64,000 nucleotides of DNA from Trebouxia sp. TZW2008 (lineage: Eukaryota > Chlorophyta > Trebouxiophyceae > Trebouxiales > Trebouxiaceae), in assembly GCA_002118135.1 (NCBI GenBank), contig BDIU01000435.1, positions 268-64,267 of the forward strand, given 5' to 3'. Shown piece by piece: positions 34,401-45,164 of the stretch. Position 1 is the stretch's first letter; every line of letters starts with the position of its first letter. The position numbers and the translations under genes are program-made. The notes under the pieces are model-generated. The model was not told the origin of the DNA. It searched no databases and saw only the letters and a program-made list of their open reading frames with translations.

Positions 34401-37400
34401 CAATGCTGAGAGCTGTGAGTTGAAGCTGACCTTGTCCTGCTGGGAGACAGGCTTGCAGGCAGCTGCAGCCAGGGTTTTGGCGTCCATGATCCGGCTGTGT
34501 AGGTTGTCAAACACACTCAGTAACCGCAATCTGTGCTGCTCCAGCTCGCTTGCCATTTTGGCCTGAATGCACAGTAATTTGTTGACGCCCAGGAAGCTTG
34601 TGTGCCTGAGAGCTGTGAAAATAACTACAAAGATGACAAGCAGCAATCTGAGCATGGCAGAAAGAAAGATGCAACACCTGGAGGTCGCACCTGTCAATGA
34701 TGTCAGTGTAGCTGTATCAGAGGCAGAGCTGCTTGGTCAGAACCTGTGCGCTTTGCAAAGGCTGCTTATGCATTAGCTACCTGTGCATTGTCCATGCGCT
34801 GCTTCCTGACAGCTGCTGCATCTGTGCGCATGTGTGTCTCCTCCTCAGCCAGCTTTGGCGCCAGCAGAGCTTGCCATCTCTCCTCGAGCTTCTCCTGCAC
34901 GCCAGCAACCAACAAACTCATCCAATTTCAAACCCACATTTGCTCTGCACGTGTCTGCTGCCGTTGTGACCGACTTTCGTCTCCACTTCCAGCAACAACT
35001 CAGATTGCACAATTGCAACCGACTGACAGCGTTAGCTCAGCTCGTTCAGCTCAGCTGCCAGAAACAGCGGCAGCTTGTTTTGTCTCTTTGTTGACTTCTC
35101 TACATTTCTGCAGGGGGCTCATTGCACACTGCTGGTGGTTTCCACATCAGCTTTGCTTGTTTACACTCCTCGTAGTCGGTAGTGGTGAATAGGCAAATTG
35201 CGAGTGAGTGGCGCGTCAGCGCTCCACATTGTGCAAACGGCATATATCACTGCAAGTGTCCGATGCTGAGCCATTGATTGTGACTACACAGAGAAGGTTC
35301 AAAGCTAGCTGGGGCAATCAACATCAGCTGAAGTCAACATGGGCATTCTGTCTTTGTATGCTAGGCAAAAACCCTGACATCTGCTGCCATGCAACTCAAA
35401 ATGCCTTGACAAATTGCATGACGACGAGCTTCATTTTGATGACGTCTGACACAGCAGGCAGTGCAGCTTGAAATGCTCTCTTGCTATACTTGCACAAGAC
35501 CTTGGACGTCTGACACAGCAGGCAGTGCAGGTTGGATTGCTCTCATGGTTCACTTGCACAAGACCTTGGACAAAATCTTGTGCAGGCTTGGCGAGATGTA
35601 CTTTCAACAAGCTTGCAGCCTTAGCCTGCAAGCTGCACCTCCCTCCATGCTCAATACAAATAAGTTAGGATAGCAAAAGACCGAACTGGTTGGAGGGGGT
35701 GGTTGCTCCAGCACGTACCTAGCTGGGCCTGCTGAGCCTGTCTAGCACATGAATATAATGACTGAATAGCAGCCTTTGCCTGTAAGCAGCACTGCCTTCA
35801 CAAGCACAGGCCTGTGAACATGGAAGACAAGGTCATCATCATTCTTCTGCCTTCACCTTTTCGTATAGGCAAACTCTGATCAGCTGTCTTGGGTTGTCAA
35901 ACACATGCACCTGTGCTTTCAGGCCAGGCAGTCCAATGAGTCACATCTGGCTCCCTTACCCCCCCCCCCCGCCCCCGCAAACTGTTGACTGTTTTGATTG
36001 ATTGGTTGATTGTCTGATTCTGCATGCTGACCTCAAGCCAAACTGTCTGAGGACAAGTTTGTCATCTCTCTGCTTGCTTACCTCGACGCCACTTGCCATC
36101 AAGTTGACGTCTGAGCCTGGCGGGTTGTACCTCCTGGCATTGGAAAACACCAGCTTCATGTGGTCATAGAACTGCTCAGGCCCTTTGTACAGCCCGCTGT
36201 CCACATTGGCCTTGATGGTGGCAAAGTCCATTGGCTGCTTGATGATGGTGGGGTAGTCCTTGAACAGGCTGGTGTCTACTGGCTTTGCGAAAGGAAAAGC
36301 CCACTGCAAAACAAGTGAGAAAGCCCTTGGCGACTGAGGCAAAATGCAAGTACGCATACAAGCCCGCTGTAGACAGCCAACTGCGCATGCAGAAGACCAG
36401 TCCTTTGGCGGCTGAAGTCACAGGATGCACCTGAGCATTCATCCATTTCATTCTAGACATATGCTAGGCAGGCTCAGCAGGCCCAGCTAGGTACGTACTG
36501 GAGCAATCAAGTGTCTCCAACCAGTTTGGTCCTGTGCTATCCTTTAAACTGTGCACGGAGAAGGGTGAGGTCCTTGTGAACAGCCGAGCATGCAGATCAA
36601 CAAAGTGACATGTCCGCAGGCACAAACTACAGCAACACACCTTGTGAGCGAGCACTGACTTCAGGGCAGTGGCACACTGGCGCACAACAAGGTCTGCTAG
36701 TCGTTTGTTGTGCAGTAGCTCTAGCTGCTGTTCTTCCTGTTCAGACAGCTCTCTTTGCTCCTCAGCTAGGAGACTGCTACTTTGCTCATACCGTATCCTG
36801 GCCACCTGGATATAGGCATGACAGTCAGTCAGGTCCTGCAAATGCACTGTGCATCCTTGCGTGCTGCTGCATTGGTGACTTGAGACTGCAGATGCTGAGA
36901 TGTAGAATGAAGCCCCACTTCAGTGCACCATACACATAGCATCAGCAAGACGCACTGCTCTAAATTATTACAACAGGTGCAAAGCTGTTTTGCATCAAAT
37001 TGTAAGGCATATGCTTGAACATTTTGGACATGTACAGGCGATGTGAAGCAAAGCTCCCAGAGAAAAGCTTCCAAAGCTTCCTGTACCTCGTGATTCAGCA
37101 TCTCAACATCAGCACTGATGCTGGCTAGCTTGCGCATCAGCTGCCACCGCATGCTTGCCTCTGTTTTGCGCATGTGCTTCTCTTTCTTTGCCTGCTTCTG
37201 TGCCCTGCTGAGATCAGCTGCCTGCTGCTCAGCTGGATCATGTGCAGTTGCACCTGCTTCAGACTTCAGCTTGTGCAGAGCTGACGGGTCTGACGGCCCT
37301 GTTGCTAGTGCTAGCTGATCTGCACTGGTCTCCGCAACTGCAGAAGCTTTAGACATGCTGTTGGATGTTTCAGGCTGCTTCAGCTGCTCGAGTGCTGGAA

Positions 37401-37737
37401 TGGAGGGAGGCTGAAGCTGACCTGCAGGGGATGGCGGAGCTGAGCCAGTAGGTCTAGACAAAGGCTGCGAGGGCACCATGGCTAGGAGACTATGTTTGGG
37501 GTTATTTGCGCCAGCTGAGCTGGTGGAACGGCTGAACCAGCTGACAGGGCTTTTGAAGACTGATGCGCTAGTTGGTCGAGACTGTGGGGCAGGCGAGTTG
37601 CCAGGCGAAGCAGCTGGAGAATGCAGGCCAGCAGTGGGAGACTTGTCCTGAGTCACAGCTGCGGAAGCCATCTGATGCTGCGGCGATGAGTCCTGTGCAG
37701 CATCATTTGCTGCGCTTGATGCTTTGATATCTGTCAT
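31489..37737 (-). CDS. BET/GTE-type bromodomain-NET protein
   Basis: Exons on the minus strand: 37737-37087, 36805-36641, 36303-36082, 34562-34431, 34184-33993, 33596-32594 and 32315-31489; all junctions keep frame; 1,063 aa. ATG at 37737 gives MTDIKASS; upstream codons (NPWTATFGSAW) also look coding, so the start may lie further out. After a Ser/Pro/Ala-rich N-terminus with a basic coiled coil, the bromodomain spans about residues 255-346 (ALKSVLAHKWAFPFAKPVD, YPTIIKQPMDFATIK, FSNARRYNPPGSD with the acetyl-lysine-binding Asn). A NET-like domain follows at about 391-454 (LSPEHFEWAMCLVHARYPGL, DITCLDSLALRQLMDL). The C-terminal 600 residues are disordered and end in a basic KKAGGRTGSAKGK-type tail. 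Such proteins read acetylated histones. Further exons may hide in the 1.5-kb intron after the bromodomain. Confidence 0.88.
34205..34345 (-). repeat. Upstream echo of the NET exon
   Basis: Read on the minus strand this gives CLEMADLEHADWAMGLVH, clearly related to ALEALSPEHFEWAMCLVH in the exon just downstream (34184-33993). It is more diverged than most echoes and lies on the 5' side of the intact exon. Confidence 0.7.
35440..35575. repeat. 64-bp tandem duplication
   Basis: GACGTCTGACACAGCAGGCA occurs at 35441 and 35505. Both are followed by AGTGCAG, a variable piece and TTGCACAAGACCTTGGAC. It lies in the large intron after the bromodomain exon. Confidence 0.85.
35704..35755 (-). repeat. Dispersed mini-exon cassette, copy 2 (sense to the bromodomain gene)
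   Basis: The reverse complement reads GTGCTAGACAGGCTCAGCAG, then GCCCAGCTAG and GTACGTGCTGGAGC. In this strand an open stretch (AKAAIQSLYSCARQAQQAQL) leads into a good GTACGT donor, so it may be a real but frame-shifting or cryptic exon of the bromodomain gene. Confidence 0.65.
35961..35980. repeat. Poly-C tract
   Basis: A run of about ten C followed by GCCCCCG, intronic in the bromodomain gene. It is likely to be a sequencing weak spot. Confidence 0.8.
36448..36505 (+). repeat. Dispersed mini-exon cassette, copy 3 (antisense to the bromodomain gene)
   Basis: ATTCTAGACATATGCTAGGC, then AGGCTCAGCAGGCCCAGCTAG and GTACGTACTGGAGCA. It matches copy 1 in the giant gene over about 55 bases and forms an inverted pair with copy 2 about 740 bases away. 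Confidence 0.75.
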
Positions 37738-38151
37738 GCCTTGCCACGCACTTCCAAAGGTTGCTGTCCAGGGGTTGCTGTTCTTGCTGTCTGTGCACAC
37801 TGAGTGCCTGGTGTGGCAAATCACCTGGTCGCGCTCTTTAGCCGGACACAGATTGCGCCCTGCCGGAAACAGAATAGTACAAGTTTTATGCTGGACGGCC
37901 TTGCCATCTGCTGCCTCTGAAGCTCGTCAAAGCTTTCGAAGCGTGCTGACAAACTTCACACTCAAACCGTAACTGCCAGCAGCAGCACCGTATATAAACT
38001 TGACAAGCATAGCAGAAACGGCATCACTGAAGCCGCATCAGAATTTGTGATGCAGCAACCTGTGACTACATAGCCAGCATAAGACCCGTTGCCCTTCTTG
38101 GTGCTGCGTGGAGCTTTCGCCAGACGGCTGACTTTGCTTGTGATTATTGGC
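37738..38151. promoter_or_regulatory. Divergent promoter region, bromodomain gene and kinesin-9
   Basis: About 400 bases separate the two divergent start codons, so they must share or overlap promoters. A TATATAAA motif at 37991-37998 lies 154 bases before the kinesin ATG in plus orientation. No matching TATA box was seen for the other direction. Confidence 0.5.
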
Positions 38152-41100
38152 ATGGTCAAAAAGAAGATACACGTAGTGTTGCGAGCCAGGCCCACAAGCA
38201 AGTCAGTGGATTCACAGTGCATTGAATTTGGAAGCAAGGTGTGCAGCCTTTATAGCTAAGTGCCTGAGCATGGTTGGCTGCCCAGCTATGCCATCTTTAT
38301 AAGTCACTGCTGATCCTGCAGACCCTGACCCTTAAGGATCAAGGTCAGAAGGCTCAGGAGTACCAAGTATGTCCTTGCTAGCGTGTATCACATGTCGTGA
38401 GTGTTGCTGCTGATTGAAGCATAACAACCTCATGCTGCTTGCTGAAAGCAGCATCTGTTCTGCCACTAGCACGATGCTCAAATCTTTAAAAAATGTTGTA
38501 AGATTTGTGCGCTTGTGATGCAGTTCACATTTGATGATCTGCTGCAAAACGCAAGCCAGGATGAAGTATTTCAGGCAAGTGTTTCCCAGATTTTGGCCTT
38601 TTTCCACCGTGAATGTACACATGCAATGCAGATCAGCAACATGTGCCAGCACCTCTGGCTGCGCATTGCATGACTCGTGCAAGCTGCAGGCCTGTGCAAG
38701 TGACCTCACTGACACCGTTTTGGACGGCTGCAATGCCACTGTTCTTGCCTATGGGCAGACAGGCGCAGGCAAAACGTACACTATGACAGGTGGCAAAGCG
38801 GAGTACAAGCAGCGCGGCATCATACCTAGAGCCATTCATATGGTGATCCCTTACTATCAAGATTTCAGTGTGCCTTGCTTTGCTGCTGCTGACACTGCGT
38901 TGATGCCAGTCACTAGGCAAGAATTGCTATTGCATGCAAGCAAACCTTTGTTGGTCATTGTCCTGTGTACTGTCATAGTTGGTGGTAAAAGGAGCACAAC
39001 ATGAGCAAACACTGTGACACAGATGCGCGCAACATATCATCTGCCTTCGGCATGATGCGCATACTATGCCTGATGTGTTGTGTGGTGTGGCACTTGTGAT
39101 TACCATGCATGACAGAGTCGTTCTGCATAGGTCTTTGCTGGGTTGAAGAAGCATCTACTGTCAACATGCACAATACGCGTCAGCTACCTTGAGATCTACA
39201 ATGAGCAATGCTTTGACCTGCTGGACATCAGCACACAGCCAGGCGACATTGCCATCATTGAAGACAGCAAAGACAGGGTCATTGTGAAAGGCCTGGCAAC
39301 CCCCCTAGTCAGCAGTGAAGCTGAGGCTTTGCAATACCTTTTTGAGGTATGCTTCAAACAGCTGTCAAGCGTCACTCCAAAGCGTTCTTCTGCGCTACAG
39401 CACAACTCACAGATCTCCTGTTTTGGCATGCGCATAGGTTGTGTTCAGCATCAGTGGTTGGTGTTTGTGCATCTTGTTAGTACACAATGACTGTTACATG
39501 TCTGTGTCGACTGTTTGCAGTCCCACAGGCTCAGCATACTGATGTGTCAGCGTACAGAGCTATGCAACAAGAGAAGCACTGCCAAACATCAGCAAGCTAT
39601 CACCTTTCTGCACTGCAAGCTATGGCCATGATATGGGCAGCATGCAATGCAGGGAGAGGCCAATCGCATGGTGGCTGAGCATCAGCTGAACAGGGAGTCC
39701 TCGCGCTCCCACACCATTTTCAGCATCATGTTGGAGCGCAGCACAGGGGCTGAGGCGGATGAAGTCATCACCTCCAAGCTCAACCTGGTGGACCTAGCTG
39801 GCTCAGAGCGCATCAGCAAAACCAAGTCTGAGGGGACAGTGCTGAAGGAGGCTCAGCAGATCAACAAGTCACTGAGCTTCCTAGAGCAGGTGAGCCCAGA
39901 CCTGAAATAAGCTTGAGCACGGCCTAACGCACAGTCACTCACCTATGTCTCTGCAGTTGTTGCACCGTAGAGGTCCAGTCAATGCAGTCCTTGCAGGTCT
40001 CATGAGCACAATACCTGCAAGCATCACGGGCTAAAATGCCCTTTTGCATACAATGCTGTGCCCATGGTTGCCCTTCTGCATACTATGCTGTGCTCATGCT
40101 TGAGGGCAACCCATGTGGAACAGTTGCTTTAGGTACAGCAGTCATGCAATGCTGGCTCATTAGCAGAGCTCTTGATGTTGCACCTGCCACGCTGCGCACG
40201 CAGTCCAAGCTGCTGAGCTCAGTCATGCAGCTGAAGCACCCAATTCTGATGCACTCCAGCTGCTGTCCTGCTTCAAACAGTGCACTGACATGTTGCTTGC
40301 TTTGATACTTATACAGCCTTCTGCACAGCAGGACAGCTAAACATCAAGCTGGCCATGCATCAAGTGATGTATCGTCTGTCAGTTGACTGTAGCCTTGTCA
40401 GTCAATTATGCATACAACAGAACATAGACAATAAGCTGAAGCTGGCAGTGAATGCTGAGTGGTGTGTCAGGTGATTGTGGCCTTGTCAGTGCGAGGGAGA
40501 GACCACATTCCCTACCGCTCATCAAAGCTGACCCATGTGCTGAAAGACTCTCTAGGAGGCAATTGCAAAACGCTCATGGTGGCCTGCATCTGGGGTGAAA
40601 GTGCCCAGCTTGAAGAGACCACATCTACCTGTAGGTGAGTGTCTACTTCAAGACAGTCATTGCTTGGATGCATCTTTGCCATTCATGCTGTATGTAGCGC
40701 AGCATTATGTTGCAGTGCCAGCGATGTACAGGCACACCCATTTCAGCCTGCTGCAGTGCTAGTTTTGTTTCAAGGCCTGTCAACATGGCACAAACCAACT
40801 CTATTGTTTGTGCAGCCTCTGTCAGTACTAGCTGTGTATGTGGACATACAGTACAGTTGAACACAACACACACCGCACTAAATGCTGCAAGTCTTGCTTG
40901 CAGCGTGACTTTTCTGTGATCTCAGCTGCGCGTTCACAGCATGGTTTTGCTGAGTGTATGCATTGTGCGGCGCAAGGATATTACAGCTGCAGCAGCAGCT
41001 GGTCAGGCTTGGCACAAGCATGCATCACACCACAGCCTACTTAAGTGACAATTCCATCCCTGTGTTCAGCGCAGGTTCGCCCAGCGCATGCGCTGCGTAG

Positions 41101-44100
41101 CAAATGACTTTGTGGTGAACGTCCGCAAGGAGCCGACAGCCATGATCCGCAAGTACGAGCAGGACATCGCAGAACTGCAGCAGGAGCTCGCCATGCACGA
41201 CAGCCTGACAGAGCGGCATCACATCACGTACGGACAGTACACCGAAGCTCAGAAGGCAGAGGTGGCTGCTCAAGTCCAGGTCTTCCTGCAGTCAGCAGAG
41301 CCTGCTGGTAGCATCGCGCCATTGCAGCTGATCAGCCTGCGCCATATGAAGGAGGTGCTGTTTGCTGCCAAGGTATGAAATTTCTGGCAAGGCTCATTCC
41401 TGGCTTCTTTAAGTGCGTGCTATGTGCCAACATGGCATTATTGAAATTTTGCTTGCTGTTGCTGATGCTGTGTGATGTCTGAGTTTCGCCTGCATGAGCA
41501 GGTGCTGTTGAGCGTTTCAGGTCGTTTCAGCAGCCACATGGCATATTCTACAGGTGTAAAGCACCAACAAGGTCCTTGTCAGCACAAGCTATGCGAGGAG
41601 ACTATGGCTAACAGCTGTTTGCTAAGGTGTCATGAAGTGGCAATAGAACCTGCGCTTGCAATGTGTACTAGGGGCCATCTTACTGCCAAGCTATTCTGGA
41701 GCATGTCAAGGTGTGACTGCTTGCATGCTGCTAGCATGCGCAAGGGCATCCTCTGCTCAGTCGGTGTGATGCATGCTTCTGCCTGTGTGTCAATATTGTG
41801 CATGGATTGCCATTGGCTGATATCCTCAGAGTATGTATCACAGGTGGCAAAAGCACATCAAGCAATAGAATGTGTGACATCGTTATTTCACCCTGGCTGG
41901 CATGTCCAATAGTAGCATGCACTATGCTCGCCAGGTCTGCATCTTCAATCACTCATGTCAGCTGCGCATACATCCATCTTTGTCTTTCCCTGCAGTTGAA
42001 CTCATCATGCCTAGTGTTTCCTAAAACATTTCTGCTACAGGATTTTGATAGCAACCTTCTGCCACAATGCAGGCTCTGTACAAGCAAGCCTGTGCTACAT
42101 CCAGTGAGACCAAAATTGACGCTCCAGCACTGCAGCAGACTGTGCCAGCTTCAGCTGTAGCAGATGCATCAAGCAGCTTGTTAAACCCAGTGGGTGTGCT
42201 AGAGCATGGGTCTGAGATGGAAGAGCACTCTGGGTTTCCCATGGCTCCTGCTGATGCTCGGCCCCCAAGCATCACCCGCAGCCCCGCCCCCACCACCACT
42301 TTGCCGCCCCCTGACACTGGTTGGTGGCATACTGCCTTCAAGTCACTGCTTAACTCAGATCTCTAGGCTGAAATGTGCAGTCATCTTTCTTGTGGGGAGG
42401 TTATGCATGCAGATGCAAACGTCTGTCTGCTGAACTTTCCTACTTGGGCTTGTATAGACAGCAATCTTCCTGGCTGGGACTGTGCATCTGACAACAGAAC
42501 GTGTTTATGCTCTGCTGCATAAGCTGCTTTCCACATTTGTGTGGTGTGTTGCTGCAGATGCCATGCCCAGCACCTCAAATCCTTTACACGATGGCACAGA
42601 GCAAGCACCGCCAGATAGACAGCAGGCCTTTGAGCAATACAAGCAGGTACGCAGCACCCATATCATGCTGCCATTGCAAGTTCAAAGAGGGCATCGCACT
42701 TAAAGACAGTGTGGATATCACACCAAGGACAAGTCTGGGCACGATGCAAATCTTTGAGCTCAGCAGCAGCCCCAGTTGTGACCATGATGCGTGGTTCATC
42801 AGGCAAAGCATGCATCATGACGTGATAGGATGAGGCTTGCATTGCAGGGAGCAGGAGCGCTCAAGGCTGGTCTATTGGCTGAAAACAAGGTCAAGCTGCG
42901 GCAGGCCAAGCAGCATGCTAGGGAGTTGTCCCTGACCATTAATACAACCAAGCGTCAGATTGATGCCCTGAAGGCCTCTGAGCAGCCTGCATCCCCTCAG
43001 CAGGTGAGGCATGCAGTGCATATGCCTCATCATTTCCAGCACACTGTTTGCCGTCGCTTGGTCTGTCCACTTACGTCCATGCCTCATCAGCAATAATGAG
43101 CTTGATACGGAGCTGTCCCTGACCATCAATGCCACTGAGCGTCAAACGAATGCCCTGAAGGTCTGCAAGGCACCTGCCTGCCCTCAGCAGGTGAATAACG
43201 CAACACTCATGGCTTGCCATGCGCAGGCATGCTGTTGTTATTCATTGAACTTGTATATTTGTAATAGCAGTGTGATCTGTGGGCTGTTGACATTGCTCTG
43301 CCCCTTTTTCATGCCTTCACTCATGCCTCCAGGCAGCACAGCTTCTCATGACATCCACTTGCATGGCCAGGTCAACACAAGGCTTATCGAGCACCAGGGG
43401 GCTGCAGATGCTAGGTGACCAATGCAGCTTATGAATGAGCACCATGGCTGCTGTTACGAGTGGTTGATGCAGATTATGATCAAGCATCACTGCTGCTGAT
43501 GTAGGTGACTGATGTTGAGGCATTGTCCAGTAGGATAAGGAGCTGAAGGGGGCTGCTGATGCAGCTGACTTTACTCAGGCTGCTTCTGCATACAGGGGCT
43601 CCTCTTACATAGCCTAACAGCACAGACTTTTCCTCTTCCAGGTGACTGATGTTGAGGCATCGCCCAGCAGCCCCTCTCAGCAGGACAAGGAGCTGAAGGG
43701 GCTGTACCGGGAGCAGTACAATGAATTGCAGATGGTGAAGGCGGAGGCTGACTACACTCAGAAGCTGGTGGAGCAGTGCATGAAGGAGCTTGTGCAAGAC
43801 TTCCAAGACTGGTGAGATTTGCTGCAATGCCTGCAAAGCCTCGCCTTCAGAACAAACATGACCGGACCCCCCCCCTCCTTCCCCTCATGCTTGACCCACA
43901 CCTTCCACGCCCTGCTCCAGTCTGCAATCTGAATGCAAGAGCTTCACAAATGCTTGGCCTCAGGTCGACAGGGAACATCGGTTAACTATAGCATAAGGCG
44001 TCACAGCTTGACAGATGTTGAGTCTGACTGGGCAGGTTGTGCTGAGCCTAAAGCAGTCGTCAATCATCTACAACTCCATGTCTTGATGGACGCATCACTT

Positions 44101-44932
44101 GCACATCGCGCAGGCAAGAGTCCACCATCATCAAATTGAAGAGTCTGAGGGCACTGGGGCAGTCGTATGGCACTCTGGCACTCTGGGAATGGATCATAGC
44201 CTGTCATAGGCCAGCCAATTGCTGCTCTGAAAACAGTACTCCTGGGCTGCTTGTGAAGCATACTCTCTCTCTGTGACACCTAATGGCCCAGAGCTTCCAT
44301 CGAAGTTTGTGCTGAACTGTTCTCGCATGCAGGTACGCTGCAACATATGCGCAGCAGCCACCAGAAGATGCAGGCAATCTTGATGAATCTGCAAGCGAGG
44401 TGCTACTGAATGCAAGCGTCAGTTCACCAGAGCCGGAGTTGATATCTGCAAAGAGCAAGTCCAAGGTAAACTTTGTTTGGAGAAGCCGTTTGTCAGCTGC
44501 AAATCATGGCAATGCAAACGCTTACATTGTTTACAAATGCTTACAAGTGCTTACAATTGTGTGCAAACGCTTGCATTGCTTACAAATGCTGCAGCATATG
44601 CGCATTGACAGAAGGCAGCATCATGTGTTGGGCATCACTTGGATCTGAGGGTGCCTTTTTGAGTCAAACCAATTCAACACAAGTTTTGTGCAAAGTGTTG
44701 TCTGTGAAGCAGAAGTTCGAAATGGCGACACTGAGCTGAATATATCACAATGAACTAGCTCACAAAATCATTGCACAATATGGTGATGCAGATCGAGCTG
44801 GTTCCACCAGACCCAGCAGATGAGGAAGCTGTCGCCTACTACAACGCACAGCGTGGCCTTCATGGCAAGACAAACACTCTGAAGAAGGCGCTTGGCGGCA
44901 CCAGGCGCAAGCCAGCCATTGCAAAGTTCTAG
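38152..44932 (+). CDS. Kinesin-9 family motor (KIF9/KLP1-like flagellar kinesin)
   Basis: Thirteen exons: 38152-38238, 38524-38574, 38690-38842, 39131-39346, 39653-39889, 40471-40634, 41075-41372, 42073-42319, 42558-42646, 42848-43003, 43642-43811, 44333-44465, 44792-44932. Every junction keeps frame; 713 aa. N-terminal motor: [14 protein letters not shown]-loop [14 protein letters not shown], switch I NRESSRSH, switch II DLAGSE, then [20 protein letters not shown]. The neck and stalk ELAMHDSL, then [20 protein letters not shown] and YYNAQRG, are diagnostic of kinesin-9. In Chlamydomonas KLP1 sits on the flagellar central pair; a motility role here is inferred. About 25-30 residues expected between exons 1 and 2 are absent, so a small exon is probably unassigned. 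The intron after 38574 starts with GC (CAG/GCAAGT). Confidence 0.93.
43095..43195 (+). repeat. 3' echo of kinesin exon 42848-43003
   Basis: [19 protein letters not shown] here repeats [19 protein letters not shown], with the same CCTCAGCAG/GTGA end, 190 bases downstream of the exon. The copy keeps an open frame, but no acceptor joins it in frame. Confidence 0.85.
43502..43590 (+). repeat. 5' echo of kinesin exon 43642-43811
   Basis: GTGACTGATGTTGAGGCATT, then AGTAGGATAAGGAGCTGAAG and GACTTTACTCAGGCTG repeat the start of the following exon in shortened form 140 bases upstream. It carries deletions and a frame break. Confidence 0.85.
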
Positions 44933-45164
44933 CTCCAGTCTCACCCTAAAATTTTGATTGGCATCTGCATCAAGCTCAGACTCTTGAGATCTTGAGTGGT
45001 TTTACTGCGCTTCAGCACTATACTGTCCATGACATGTCTGCGCTTCAAGCCATGAATGAGTCATCTGTGCACCTGGGAGAGCATCCACAACTGCATGCAA
45101 GCAAGCCTGCTGTATCAAAACTCAGCGCGCAAGCATAGCACGCGCACTTGATCAGTGGATCAGC

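Noticed and set aside
38451..38499. Missing kinesin exon between exons 1 and 2
   Set aside because: A donor-like GTAAGA follows, but no acceptor gives an open phase-0 exon; left unassigned.
43095..43195. Extra kinesin stalk exon
   Set aside because: The reading frame is open, but no acceptor joins it in phase 0, and the flanking exons already join in frame without it.
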